DNA of 64,000 nucleotides, taken from Sphagnum magellanicum. Taxonomy: Eukaryota; Streptophyta; Sphagnopsida; Sphagnales; Sphagnaceae. The stretch is taken from contig CM038908.1 of assembly GCA_021904315.1 (NCBI GenBank), forward strand, positions 30,184,001 through 30,248,000, read 5' to 3'. A model generated the notes under the pieces. It ran no database searches, was not told where the DNA came from, and saw only the letters and a list, made by a program, of their open reading frames with translations. Every line of letters begins with the position of its first letter. Position 1 is the stretch's first letter. This document shows positions 21,752 to 34,700 of this stretch, piece by piece. Position numbers and translations under genes: made by a program.

Positions 21752-23769
21752 ATAGAACCTAAACAATTTAGGGTAAACATAAAATTAGATACCTACTCCT
21801 AAGGTCCCTATGTTTAGGAACCTATAACCTAAACTCCTAGGCTGAAGTCTAAGAAGTTATAACTAGCAATTAAGTATTAAAACTTAAAATAGGTTAAGGC
21901 AACCTAAGCTATGACCTTTACTAAACTTAAATGTACACCACTTAAATTAAGCTTACACCTAGATGACCTAGGTAAGAAAATCTTATTTCGTTTTGAATTT
22001 GGCCTTTAAGGTTGAACCTTTTCAATTGGCTCATCCCAAATGGCCTTCATGTTTAAAATATTTCTTATTTTTTGAATGCTTTTTTGAATGCTTATGGTGC
22101 AACTATTTATATTATTCATCATTTGAAAAGAATAACAAACAATATGGGACAAACTTTTGGGAGGGAGAAACATCTTCATGTCCACACAACACAAAAACCT
22201 CTTAATTCACACAACATTATTCTTAAATAACTATGTAAAATACATAAATAAATAAATAGGTATATATATATATATGTTAATTAAATAAATAAAAATTAGT
22301 AATAATTAATATATTATTATATTATTATATTTAATAATTACAACCATATCATAAATCCTTGAATTATATAACATATCAAAATAGTTATAATGTATTATAT
22401 TGTTGATTAATAATAATAACCAAATTATAACTGATCCTTAAAAATTTGACCTAATTCATTATATATTATCAACAATGAATTTGTAATAATTAATAATTAA
22501 TTATTTAATTACACGTTCATTAATGTATTCACTAGACCAAAATGTGTTTTAGTTCATTTTAGGTTTCATTACATTTTGAATGAATTTGGACATTTTTATG
22601 ATGGTGAAATTGGTCAACCCCCTAATGAGCGGGGATCAATTGCTACGAATAATGAATTGGTCCACTTGTACCTACTGAAATATAAACTTATCAAACCATT
22701 TCACTTGTTAATTAATTAATTAAGCAACACAAAAATAAATTATTTAATGTTTAATATTATTGATAATTTCATGCTTTTAGCTTATGAATTATTAACATGT
22801 GTCATAACTTAAATACATAGGCCATGTAATCAACCTAAGTAGGCACCTATTATAAGGAACTACATAAGGGAATATTTAGTCAACTTACCATCATTGATCA
22901 CGAACACACCATTTGTGAGGTTTGATCCCTTGACCTTTAAGATGGAAGTGAACACCTTTACCATTAAGTCACCGCACTTGTTTTAATAATGTGTTACATT
23001 ACATTCTATTTATCAAATATTTCATTTTAAACATCACAAATTCCAGGATGGAATATTAAAGAACATTTGGTGGTACTAGTTCAAACATAAACATCTAGAA
23101 ATTAACATACAATAAGTAGAAGGATTGGAAGTCTATAGAACATAAGGGCTAACATTTAATTCATGCATTTCTTTCTACAACAACTTATAATCATTATATA
23201 ACTAACATAATCATAATTTTAATCATATATGGAACTTTGATGGAACAATAATTCAAGTTGGTAGATAGTCTAGTGCAAATGTTTTGGCTACAAGAAAATC
23301 TAATGTAGTTTATAGCACCTGTTAAAGACACAAAGCTCTATAAGAATAAAGGTTAGAGGAAAGGTTTAAGTTTAATTTTCAAACAAGGAATAAAACTCTT
23401 ATGCGATTCAAAAACAAAAAGACAATAATTTAAAATAAGAACATGAGATGTGCAAGACAAATGTGAAAATGAATCTTTATTATGTTGACATATGCGAACA
23501 TGAATATGAAAAGAACATGACAAGGTTATGGTGCAAGATTGTGTCTAAGATTAATGTTGAACAAATTGAAAGAAATGAAGGGTTCCCTTATCCTAATCCT
23601 TCTTAAATCTCCCAAAAAATTGGGTGGATTACCTTTAACCATTCACTAATTTGAGCTACTTAATCTCACTAGCTTCACCCCTTGAGTAAGGGATGGTAAG
23701 TCTATCACTAATAATTAGTAGTCATTAGGAGGCCTATGGAACTAATTAGTTTAGAAATTTCTACTTGTT
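21752..23769. other. AT-rich gene-free region
   Basis: Very AT-rich DNA with TATATA runs near 22260 and TTATTA runs near 22310. A tRNA-B-box-like phrase (GAGGTTTGATCCC) lies near 22917. No coding frame matches a family. It is probably diverged transposon or satellite DNA. Confidence 0.5.
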
Positions 23770-24150
23770 AACATGACTTAATTAGGAATCAACTAGGATT
23801 TAATTAGGATTTAACTAATAATTAACTAAAAATTAATTAAAACTTAACTTGAAGTTTATTGGGAATTAATTGGGAGTTAATTTATGTTTAACTAAAACTT
23901 AATTAAGATTTAACTAGAGTGAATTAAAAATCAATTTGAAATGAATTATGAGTTAAATGGAAATGAATTAAAAGTTATTTAAGATTTAATTCAAAGTTGA
24001 TAAGGAATTAACTAGGAGTTAACTTGAACTTAACTATAATTTAATTAAGATTTAACTAGAATGAACTAAAAATCAATTAGAAGTGAATTATGAGTTAAGT
24101 GGAAATGAATTAAAACTTAATTAAAAATGAACTAAAATTAAACAAAAAGT
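23770..24150. repeat. TTAATTAG-type array with a 142-base higher-order duplication
   Basis: The block is built of 11-13 base words such as ATTAGGATTTAACT and GAATTAAAA. Within it 23890-24031 repeats at 24032-24135. Both copies read AACTA(A/T)AA..TTAATTAAGATTTAACTAGA and end near GGAAATGAATTAAAA. It is non-coding. Confidence 0.8.
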
Positions 24151-25519
24151 TAAGTACATGGATGAACATTCAAATGAATGAATTCCATGGCATTGGCATT
24201 CGTGACATCACCATCCCAAAATCTTGAAAATGGTTAATTATAAACTATGTAGTTAATGCTGCAAGGGGTGTTTTACTTAGTTTTTACATCTTTAAATGTG
24301 AAAGACTAAGGGATGACTACATTAAAATTTGCAAACCTATACTTGTATGGTAATGTTAAAATAACTTGGATGATTACTTTCTTGTCTAAGGAATTTTTAT
24401 CTTTCTTTAACAAATTCGGTCCAAGTGGAGTGTCCTTTAATAACTGCCATTTGTTAATATAAATGGACATGGCAACCATGTTACCTTATAAGCAATAAAA
24501 CAAACAAAATAATTTAGGTTAGACATGATCACATTACAATTGCACATATCACATGCATTACAACCATTATATGTGTTTTGTTTCAAACTTAAACAATGGA
24601 GGGAATGAAAAAGATTACACAATTGAGGATGAAGCTAAAAATAATCTTCAATGGGGGGATGGGTTTGCTACTATAAAACTTATGCATATAGTTGAAACAA
24701 ATCAACATCTAACATTTGAATATTTTCCTAATTACATGTTAAAAAATGACCATCATTATTATGTAGATATGACCAAAAATTTTACAATGATAGAACAACA
24801 ACCAACATAGATTGATGTTGTAAACCTAGATGAAGGTAGTCTTGAATATTTTTGAGAATTGTTGTAGGAAACTCAATAGTCTCCAAATGAAATTCATGAA
24901 TCTATGAAGGTGCATAACCTATTGCCGTTACATCATTTACCTACAAGATGCATTAAGTGAAAAGAATGATTAATCAATTATTCTTAATCACAAGTTGTGA
25001 GTAGATATGAATACCTAGACATCTTAAGGATAAAAGGAATGAAAAAGGCAATTATAAAAGAAATTAGTTCACCATGTTCAGTTTAGAAAAACATAATTCA
25101 CTATAACTTGGACTTTTGTAGGTGTTGTTGGAGTTGGTGACCACTTTCACCATGTTTTTCAAGTAGGCCTTTGAGCATATTTGTGCAAGAACATGGGGTG
25201 AATTTGGGTTGCACAACATGGGTTCAACAATAGACAAGGTTGTAAGCACGAACTAAATAATAGGCAAAGGGGTGCCAAACAATAAGGTTGATACCTTCTA
25301 ACGATTGAAGAATAAGGAAATAATTGGTTAACATCAAGGCCAATTGAATAATCATATTTGATAGATCGCCAACAACTAGTAGAACAACCTCAAGAAGGAG
25401 AATTAAACTTGATAAATTAGAAGTTTTAAAGAGAACATGAAAAGACTAGCAACAACAACAAAGAGAAAGGTGGTAGTTAAAAGAATAATAGTAACTAAGA
25501 AAGGATAGGACCTCATGAA
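24151..25519. other. No gene identified
   Basis: AT-rich intergenic sequence. An 85-codon frame at 24553-24810 has no recognisable motif and was not called. Confidence 0.45.
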
Positions 25520-26440
25520 CAACAATTGAGAGAGAGAGAGAGAGAGGAGAGGGTTTACTATAATAATTGCTACAAAGGAGAGGAAAAGGTTGTTGCAACA
25601 ATTGTTGTAAAAGAGAGGAGAAGGTTTGCTGCATCAGCTATTGTAAAGGAAAGGAACATGAATAGTAGTTGAACTCAAGGTGTGGAACTTGGAGATAATT
25701 CGAGTAGTAACGTTGACACGGGGCTTCAAGGTGTGGAATTTGTTGAAACGAGACGTTGCAGGAGCAATGTTGAGCTCTTCAAGCTTGAAAAAAGGACGAT
25801 TGTCAACGTCTAGGTTGAAAGAACGGTAACAATAGGCATCTATTGAAAGAAAAGGAGGTGGTCGAGAGAAAGAGGGTTGAATTCCAAACAACGGCAAGAT
25901 TCTATTGAGAGAGGGAGAGTCAAGAAAGAGAGGGTTGAGCTCCATGCATTTGTAGGATGTTGTAGAAAAAGGGAAAGTCGAGAGAAAGAAAGGTCAAGAG
26001 ATAAAGAGTTTCAGTTGAGAGAAATTAAAAGAGTCGAGAGAGAGGGAGAGTCGAAATAGAGTGAAGGTCAAAAGAAATAGAGTTTATGTTGAGAGAGAAT
26101 GAGAAAATCGAGAGAGAAAGAGGGTTGAGTTCTAAGTAGTAGTAGCATCTTGCTAAAAGTGGTAGAGTTGAAAGAAAGAGGATTGAGAGAGAGAGTTTAA
26201 GTTGAAAGAGAAGGAGAGTCGAAAAAGGGTTGAACTTGGAGCAACAACAATTTGCTGAGAGAAGGAGAATCAAAATAAGGTTGAGAGAGAAAGAAGGTCG
26301 AGCTCCAAGTAACAACAATATGTTGTAGAGAGAAAAAGTCGAAAGAGAGAGGGTCGAGAGAGAGAGAGTCTAGGTCAAGCTTTAGGCATCAATAAGATGT
26401 TGTAGAGGAAGAGTCGAGAAAAAAAAAGAGGGTCAAAATA
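25520..26440. repeat. Purine-rich array of GAGAGAG/GGTTGAG(C/T)TC units
   Basis: Nearly all-purine on the plus strand. Units of roughly 75-140 bases combine GAGAGAGAG, AAGAGTCGA(G/A)A, GGTTGAGCTCCAA and a CAACAATNTGTTG-like piece. They recur near 25925, 26125, 26230, 26300 and 26375. The units are diverged and the apparent Ser/Leu-rich frames on the minus strand are a product of the composition. Confidence 0.75.
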
Positions 26441-27194
26441 CAAAGGGTAGGAAAAAGAGAGATGGGGTGTTGATCGTAGAAACCAACAACAATCGACCGA
26501 ACTTCAAGAGGGAGTCGAAGCCACTAATGCTTGATCGCCATCGCCACAAGACCATGAGATTGCCATTGCCATGGGATCATCGAGATCAACTTGCTCACAC
26601 ACAGAGTACCAAGATCGACCAACATGAGGAAGTAGATCCACATTGAAACACAAACACCTACCCTTGAGAGCTCGAAAAATCTTTGCAAACCTATGACGAA
26701 GAGAAGAGAAAGCTTAGATTAGGGTGGAATTAGGAGCTCCCAATGCAATTGGGAGCATGTGGTAGGGAGGTGCATGGAACTTGGTGAGGGCAATGAAAAA
26801 CTCACACTTGTAGACGTCTAGAATAGGAGTGGCGAAGTTGATGAACGGGATTCTGTTTACCCATCACCATTGATCTAGAAGCCCTATTCTACATCCGATT
26901 TGAGCCCTAAGGTAAAATCTCTCAGATTGAGTGAGAGAGAGAGGTGACTGAGACACTAAGTGTTCAGTCACCGGCCTCTTTACTCTAGTGCCATTGCTAC
27001 AGTCTGAACTTTGTTTTTTTGGTTTTTTGTTTCTGTGAATGCACTCAAAACGCAGTCGATATCTCTCTCTCTCTGATTCTTTCATCATTACTTCCGAAGA
27101 ATTGATTCGGAAAACGCTTGTAGTTTCTCCTTTCTTCGGCAGGCATATCAAAACCAGATCTGTCTTCGTCCGAGAGAGAGAGATATAGAGAGAG
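26441..27194 (+). promoter_or_regulatory. Upstream region and leader of the FEY-like gene
   Basis: The last 150 bases before the ATG contain a CTCTCTCTCTCTG run near 27061 and an interrupted GA run (27172-27194) that ends at the start codon. Another GA run lies near 26931. Such CT/GA tracts are common in plant leaders and can bind BBR/BPC factors, but no TATA box or start site was established. Confidence 0.4.
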
Positions 27195-30100
27195 ATGGCG
27201 GGGTTAGGATGGTTCGATTGGATTCTGGGGCTGCTGCGCGTGGCCTTCGATACCATCACACAACGAGTCAAAGCTGTGCACCTGCCTCGACAGCTCCCTT
27301 TGACGCCCCTCTCTCACATGACCTGCATCATCACCGGTGCCACCAGCGGTATCGGCCTCGAAACTGCTCGGTATTGTTACATTGTCCAACAAAACCTCTC
27401 GTCTTTGTTGTTTCTTTTTAATTGTTGTGATTTGGATTTCAGCTACTGACTGAGGATCGTATTGCATCGGTGACAGTAATGGCCGCATTTTCAGTGAGTA
27501 TCAGCCAAAACTGTTTTTAGCTCTTTTTCCTCGATGCAAATGAGATCTGTTAGTATAGAAATGCCTGAGAAGAGAATGAACACTCAAGCTTACTGCAAGG
27601 TTCAGGGCTTTGGAAGTAGGTTCCCTTTGTTGTCCAAGGGTGGATGTGCTGCTACCTGAACTTCACTTGCATGGTGACAAAATCACATGATGCTTCGTGC
27701 ATGTGATCTATGAGTATAAGAATCCATTCTTCCAATTTGTCACTCACTCATTTCAGGAAGATATAGTTTCTTCACTTCCTAGTCCCATGGAAGATGATAG
27801 TCTCTTTGTTATTTCCCAGTCCATCATGATTTAGGGTTTGGGATATGACATGCACGACGGAGATGCAATTGTAGTTTGTTCATTGCAGAGATTTGCCAAA
27901 ATCAGGTCCAGATGTGGTGTTAGCAGTGCATGGTCCATGGAAGACGATAGTCTCATGCTCATGATGATTTAGGGTTTTGGATTATGGCATGTACAACAGA
28001 GATGTAATGGGACTTGTTCATTGCAGACATTTGGCAAAATCAGGTGCACATGTGGTGTTAGCTGTGCGCAATGTAAAAGCAGCAAAAAATCTGCTGGAGG
28101 AGTGGCAATCTGGTCAAGAAGATGGGAGTTCTCCACTAGATGTTGAAGTAATCCCTCTCCCATCATCCATCCTCAGAGTTGTCGCCACTTGTTTGCATAG
28201 TTTACAGATCACTTGGATGATTTTGTTCCACCTCAAAAAATGTGCAACAAAAGCTCACAACACCCAGTGAATAGTCCATTCTCAGTTTCTTGTTCTGAAC
28301 CTTTGACCAATTAACATTGAACTGCAGGTTATGGAAGTGGATTTGCTATCACTGGACTCTGTGCGGAAGTTTGGTGAGGCTTGGGAGGCTCGGAAGATCT
28401 CCCTCCATGTGCTTATCAACAATGCTGGAATTTTCTGCATGAATGGTATGGTACCAACTATGCAGCCATCTGTAGTGATTGTTCTTTGTTTGCCTCCCCA
28501 CATGCACGTCCTCCCCTGCTTGTCAACAAAGTTGTAGGCAATGACATTAGTTGTACTTGCCTGTCCCTTGAGCACAGGAGCACAGAAGTTGTCAAAGGAT
28601 GGTCTAGAGCAGCACATGCAAGTTAATCACCTTGCTGCAGCACTGCTCACAATTCTACTTTTGCCATCCTTGCTTCGTGGTTCTCCTTCCCGAGTTGTAG
28701 TAGTCAACTCTATGGTGAGTTTATGCCCCTTGGCCCTTAAAATAATTCCTTTGTCTCATCCAACTCTTGGGAAGTTAGAGTTGCATTAGCATAGTCAACT
28801 TTTTTGCTGCATTTTCTGCACTCCAGCAGTCTTTTACAGTATACAGCATGTGAATCCAGCAGTCTTTTCATTTTGTTTCTGACAGGTGGTAGTCATTTGG
28901 TTTGCAGATGCATCATGTAGGTTTTGTTGACCCAGAAGACCTGCAAGGTGGCAAAAGGAGATACAATTGCACCTCTGGTTATTCAGATAGCAAGCTTGCC
29001 CAGGTAAGGCTGCTGGAAGTACTGGAGGTTATTTATTGGGGCATTTCATCTTGATCTATCAAGGATGTGGTCTTTTCCTTGAGCTTGGCTTGGTTGAGAA
29101 CTGGGATCGGAGTACTGATTTCCATGTGGGATACTGAAAAGTCGAAGATGTTGTGAAACTGGTGAGATGTGTGAAGATTCTGTTCTGCCACATGCTGCAA
29201 AAACGTCTGCCAATTGAAGCAGGTGTTGACATCATTGTTGTCAATCCTGGGGAGGTCAAAACAAATGTGGTACACTTCCAACCTTTTTAAATTGCCAGAA
29301 TTTCACCTTTTCTCTACAGTCAGGAGGACTGCTTCATGGAACAAAGTCTGTCTAGATCGTGGTCATCTCTCACTAACTGTTGAGAAACTCAGAAAACACT
29401 GGGATGGTGGTTAAATTCATGTTGGATCTCTTATCAGGGTCTGGTATTGTGCATTGGCAGGCACGAGACTTGCCAAAAATAATTCAGATGGCATACCATT
29501 CACTATTTATCCTTTTTACTCCAACAGAAGGTACTTACTGTTTCTCACTACAGTTTTGCTCATAAAGACATGACATAAAGTCTGCTGGGTTCTTAATTCT
29601 CATTTGTACCTCCTTGAGTTGGAGGACAGATGGGATAATGCATCATTTAATACATGCCCAGCAGCAGGTATTGTGATCTCTTACTTGCCCAAAAAGCATC
29701 TCTTGCCAACTTGGTAGATGGGACTAATGGTTGAATCTTAAGAAAGAGTTGGATACTCTTTTTTGTTGGATGAAGCACAAGTCTCTAGGTACATAAGGAG
29801 GGACAAAGCATGGTCCTCCCAGGATTTGTGTCAAGTGACACACCTGAGTCTGATTGAGAACTTGGAAGGTTACCTGAAATGCCATCTACTACTTATCCAG
29901 TCTAGGTTGTGCTGTGTGACAGGTGCAAGGAGTGTGCTCTTCTGTGCCACAGACAAAAAAGTGCAGGAATATGCACGTGCATTGCGAGGGCTTGGCTACC
30001 CATTAGTTCCATACTTTGGATCAGATTGCAAACCAGCTTCTGTAGCTCATCAGGCACATGACATGGAGAAAGCACAACTGGTCTGGCAGCAAACACTCAA

Positions 30101-30269
30101 ACTTGTGGGTCTACCCCTTGATTGCATTGAATTGGTCCTCAGTGAGAATGACCCTGTTGAAGTCATTGAAAACTTCAAAGTAATTGATTCCTACCCTGAG
30201 GATGAGAATGAGGGAGCCCTAGATTTTCTGATGAATGATGAAGATGATGCTGTCACAGAAATCTTCTGA
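27195..30269 (+). CDS. FEY: FEY (FOREVER YOUNG)-like short-chain dehydrogenase/reductase
   Basis: Eight exons: 27195-27370, 28027-28147, 28328-28445, 28578-28714, 28908-29003, 29177-29269, 29461-29530 and 29923-30269. They keep frame across GT-AG junctions and give 385 residues. The N-terminus (GWFDWILGLLRVAF) is hydrophobic and family-like. SDR landmarks are TGATSGIG at 47-54 for the cofactor, NNAG at 130-133, Ser183, and Tyr209/Lys213 in GYSDSK. Other matches are EQHMQVNHLA, LLLPSLLRGSPSRVVVVNSM and HVGFVDPEDL. The C-terminus (KVQEYA, LVWQQTLKLVGLPLD) matches Arabidopsis FEY, an oxidoreductase needed for normal shoot-apex development; its substrate is not known. The catalytic residues appear intact. 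Intron 1 carries a duplicated copy of the exon 2 acceptor region. The small exon 6 and exon 7 junctions are supported by phase and motif only. Confidence 0.88.
27783..28070. repeat. 150-base tandem duplication of acceptor and start of FEY exon 2
   Basis: Copy 1 (27783-27930) and copy 2 (27934-28070) share CATGGAAGA(T/C)GATAGTCTC, GATTTAGGGTTT and TTGTTCATTGCAG. The next 40 bases of exon 2 are shared as well. Copy 1 in frame reads RDLPKSGPDVVLAV, compared with RHLAKSGAHVVLAV in the real exon. Copy 1 has no matching donor, so it looks like a decoy exon remnant. Confidence 0.9.
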
Positions 30270-31716
30270 TCATACTCCTTCACCAACAACGGTGTAGTTA
30301 TGTTTTGGATGGTTCATCCCTGTGCATGATATTGGCAATTTTGGCCATGAATAGAGACAATCACCATGGTGACATATTCTGTGCTGCCATGGTACCCTGA
30401 GAATGGGGAACCAAACCTGGCTTTAAGGAAGATTGAGGAAGAGCCTGCAGTTCTCTGTGCTTGATAGAAGCGAATGCTTATGTTGTATGAGTGGAGAACA
30501 TGCACTCAAATGGGGCTGAGCAGTACAGCTAGAAAATATTTGGTCTGAAGCTTGAACAGCAGAGTATGATTTATTCCAATGTTAAGTGCCAAATTGTTAC
30601 TCAGGAGCTGGGCAGGCAAAACGAGGAGCTGAGAAAGGTAAGGCAATGGAGGGGAATATTCCCATCTTGTGAAATGGTATGCTGCCAACTGACCATCCAT
30701 TAAGTGCAGGGGATAGACTGTTGTTCTGATCCCTTGGGTTTATCACTTCTAGAGCAAAGCACTAAACAGCTAGGGAATTGCTAGAAGGCTCTCCTTGATG
30801 ACTATCAGTTTCTTTGTAGAACCAGTTGAAGGAAGCTATGAGCAGCCATACCAGAATATTGCAAGGAGGCCAGAAAATGAGTCATGCAGGGTTGTGTCAC
30901 AAGGAAATACAAACATGTGAAATTGACACAATGTGAGGTACATGAAATTCATGGGCACTGAGAATGTGGGGGGTGCGGGATTTGTATGTCAGAAAACAGG
31001 GGATTGTTGAGGCAGCTGGTTCTGAGTGACCTCGGTTTCTAATTGCAAACTTGGTAAGTGAACTTGAACTTGACTATGCAGTTGATAATATGCAATCTGG
31101 AGAGAAACTACTCTTCTTTCATGCAGTAGGTTATGCTCTGAAGTAGCACATAAAACAATGTGAGGGTAAAAGGTTTTCACAGCATATATTGCAAATGCTT
31201 TTCTTAGTTGAGAGGTCTTCTTCTGTGGATGCACCATGGACGCAGAGCAGTGTCTGGGCAACACGTAAGGAGGTATATAAACCAAAAAATGGCCATGAAA
31301 CTGTCTGAAACAAGCTTTGGAAGTAATGTAAAATTGAAACCAAACCTAACTAAGAAAATCCAAAGTAGAAAGTGATACATCTAGCTTTCCCACAAAGGTA
31401 GGTGTGAGAGGCTTCTACACCTTTTAGCAGTAGTGAATGATTGATAAAACAATAAATTATCAACTATTTCTGAGTTGTTTTCAAATCATAGAGACCTCTT
31501 GTACTAAAGATCCTACGCTAAAGATCATTATTTTTTTCTGAAAACAGTTTTTCTGTCTCTTTCTTTGCAGCTGTGATTGAAGGTAACTGTGGTCAATTGC
31601 AACTAGGAACACCAAATTAAAATGACTTGCAATAAATTATCATTTGCATAGTGACCTATGTGAAAAGTAAGTCTCAACATCAAACAAGAAAAATGCTTTT
31701 ACTCTAACAAAGGATC
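30270..31716. other. Convergent 3' flanks; no further gene seen
   Basis: This interval lies between the FEY stop (+) and the stop of the P-loop gene (-), so it should hold both 3' UTRs. Short frames on either strand lack family features. Confidence 0.5.
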
Positions 31717-34700
31717 TCATCTGTTGTGCTGTAAATCTCCACAACCTCGCTCGATGCACTGCATGTGCAAATTTCAACACACCTCATAAATGCGTAAAGC
31801 TTGAATCTGTTATGTGTTTGTTGACGGAAAGCTCAAAGAGCAACAAAGAAGGATTTACTGACTAATCAATTTGATGAGGGGTTGTGGAGCAGTCTATGAG
31901 GAAGAACAAACGATGAAGAACTTGGCTACAAATGGCTCATGAAAACATGGCTGTAAGACTAGCAAAAATTGAGAAAATTTGTGATCTGGTTAGACTATGA
32001 TGCGAGCTCTAAAGTGGGTCAGGAGGAAAATTACATGAAATTGAATTAAATTAGTCTTTTTTTTACCTGTAAGAGGTAGCTATGCAGCCAGTCCATTGTC
32101 TTAGAGAAAGTAGTGGCAGATACATTGACAACAGTCATTCCCTGCACCACCATCACGAGCACCGTCTTGCCAATTTTATTATAAACATTCAAAAGTCCTC
32201 ATGGAAAACTTGATATACTGCAAAATGCCTTTCTTTTGCTACTACTAACTTTTGCTATGGAAAATTTTGGAAGATGTGGTTGTCTTTTGCTACTGATTTT
32301 GAAATGAAAAATTTGAAGTATGCAACTGTTTTTTTTGCTACTAATTTTGCTGAGAAAACTTTTGTAGGTCATGATTTGGTGGTGAAAGGAGAACAAGAGA
32401 GAGAGAGAAATGAAATTGAACCTGTGACTCAAATGACATCACATAGTCTTGTATTGCTTGCAACTTTCTTATCGATGCCTCCTTTTCCTGTACCATAAAT
32501 GCAAGAATTTCTCACTTGGAGAGACAGAGGATGGTACACCAAAGAATAGCACCATCAATTCAGAAATTACTGTCGGAGAGAGAGAGAGAGAGAGAGTCAG
32601 CAGATTCTAATCCGACAACAATAGTTCACAAACATATGCATGAGAAATTATGTAACAAAACTATGCAAAATTTTGTGAAGTTATGTAAATGGGTGTCTAG
32701 GTACTTTTGTCTCATGCAGTATCTAGACAATCAATGTTTCTTTCCTAGTCTTTGCAAAGGGTTTAGGGTTTAAAATCTAGAGCAAAAGTAAAGTACCTCC
32801 AATGACAGGGTTTTGCCAGTTTCTTCTTCAACCCACTCTCCCAGGAGTGTCTGCACAGAGACATTTTGATTGCTCATATGAACCAGTTCTTGAAGGGAGT
32901 AAAAAATGATGCCTTGCAGGTCAACACTACACTTTCGCCTGTAATTGCAAGAGAGAGTAGTAGCAAAAATCCAGATGTTCAACGAATCACAGAATTGTGT
33001 GGTTTTTTGAAAGGAGAAAAAAAGGTGTTAGATCATTTTTACCTCGTGATCAACATCAGACATATTGAGCACCAAAGGCACCACAATGCACTTTGGTCTA
33101 TTTGAAGCCTTCATCTCTGATGCTTCCTTCTCTGGCAGCTTCACCACTTTGCCCGAATTCTCTATAAAATACTCACCCACCCACAACACCAAAATGATGA
33201 ATTCCTGGATACCATGTCCTTAGTAGTTTCTAGTTTGGATACCGAGTTGGATTGGTGTATATACCTGACTGCAAAGAGTTCAGATCCTGAGTACCATCAT
33301 CACCCTTCTCATTGGGTGACTTGCTATTCTTCTCACTAACAGCAATTGTCACTTCTTCTGAGAATTTCCTTGATGGAATTGCTTTCATCTGAACTGCTCC
33401 TGGCCCGAATGCACCTGTATTTTCTCCCATTAGATAGATAGCAGGATCCAAATGTAACCCCTGCATCCAACGAAATTGACTTCAACACAATTTCATGGCA
33501 CATGTACTCATTCATTCATAAGACTTTCATGTCCACAAGAGAAGGGCTCCCATTTGGTCCCTTACCTGCTTTCTTGGACACTAGTGACACCCCACCAGCT
33601 CAGCCTCAAGGCTCCTCACTAGCATCTCAAAAGAAAAAGGAAGGGACCGAATGCAAGCCCTGAATCTCCTATGCAATGAACAATACAAATTTTCTCCCTG
33701 CCTTTTTCATTTTCAAAAGAGTTTTTGTGAGATACTAGTGCTAGACTGTAGGGTTATCTTATGAAAATCATAAGAGACCAAATAGTAAACTTACAAAACT
33801 AAAAGAAACACAAGGTTAATTGCATGGGGAGGTATAACCTAATAAATACAATGCAAAAGAGAATTTGTGGTTCTTTACACAGAACAATAATGCCCATCGT
33901 ATTGTCCTGCAGCACCTGCCAACGAATAATCCTTACAAAATGGTTTTTTGCTAATTCTTGCAAAAATCCTTACATGTGACCACAAGGGTTTTGACACATT
34001 GAAAGGAGACTCAAAACTAGGTTATTGAATTGACGGGAAATCAATACCTCAATGATGACAGGCTTCCCATCCTTTACAGCTTTCTTGATATCACCCTCTA
34101 ACCCTGCAAATATGAACAACAACACAACTATGACTTAGTGTTGGCACCAGAGTTTCAATCAACAGTAAGCTCTGGGGTGGCAGATTATGCCATTTTCTTG
34201 ACCACATTGCATGACATAATCTTCTGGTGATGATCATACACTCATGATAGTGACCAAAAAATTCTGTTGAACATATTATAGAATCATCGAATCTGTCAAC
34301 TGGACCTTAGTTTCATGAAATGGCCTTTGTCCTTGTGCATTAGGTTGGGTGAGTCACCTAGCTTGGTCCTGATGGACTCACCTGGCGCCTTACCCAACAT
34401 AATGGGCAGGAGCTTTACCATTCCATGGTGCAGCTGAATCATGAGCCCCCCCCAACTGGAATAGAAGACAATTTCATTTATCCCAAAGTGAGAGAAATTT
34501 TCTACCTTTCTGAACAATGCGACATTCGCGGTTAAATTCCTTCACAAGTTCTTCAGGTGATGCAAAATCTCGTGCCCATACCGGCGTAGAGGCAAGTGGT
34601 GCACTGTTCCATGACATACACAAAGAGTTGTACGTACATGGTCCACTGATTTGGAAGCTAAACTTGACACAAATAGATGATGCATTGTAGTGTATCAACA

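Noticed and set aside
22905..22985. tRNA-B-box-like phrase GAGGTTTGATCCC
   Set aside because: No A box, anticodon stem or acceptor stem was found. It could be a SINE or LTR remnant but cannot be supported.
24553..24810. 85-codon plus-strand frame in AT-rich DNA
   Set aside because: No homology recalled, low-complexity surroundings and no splice support.
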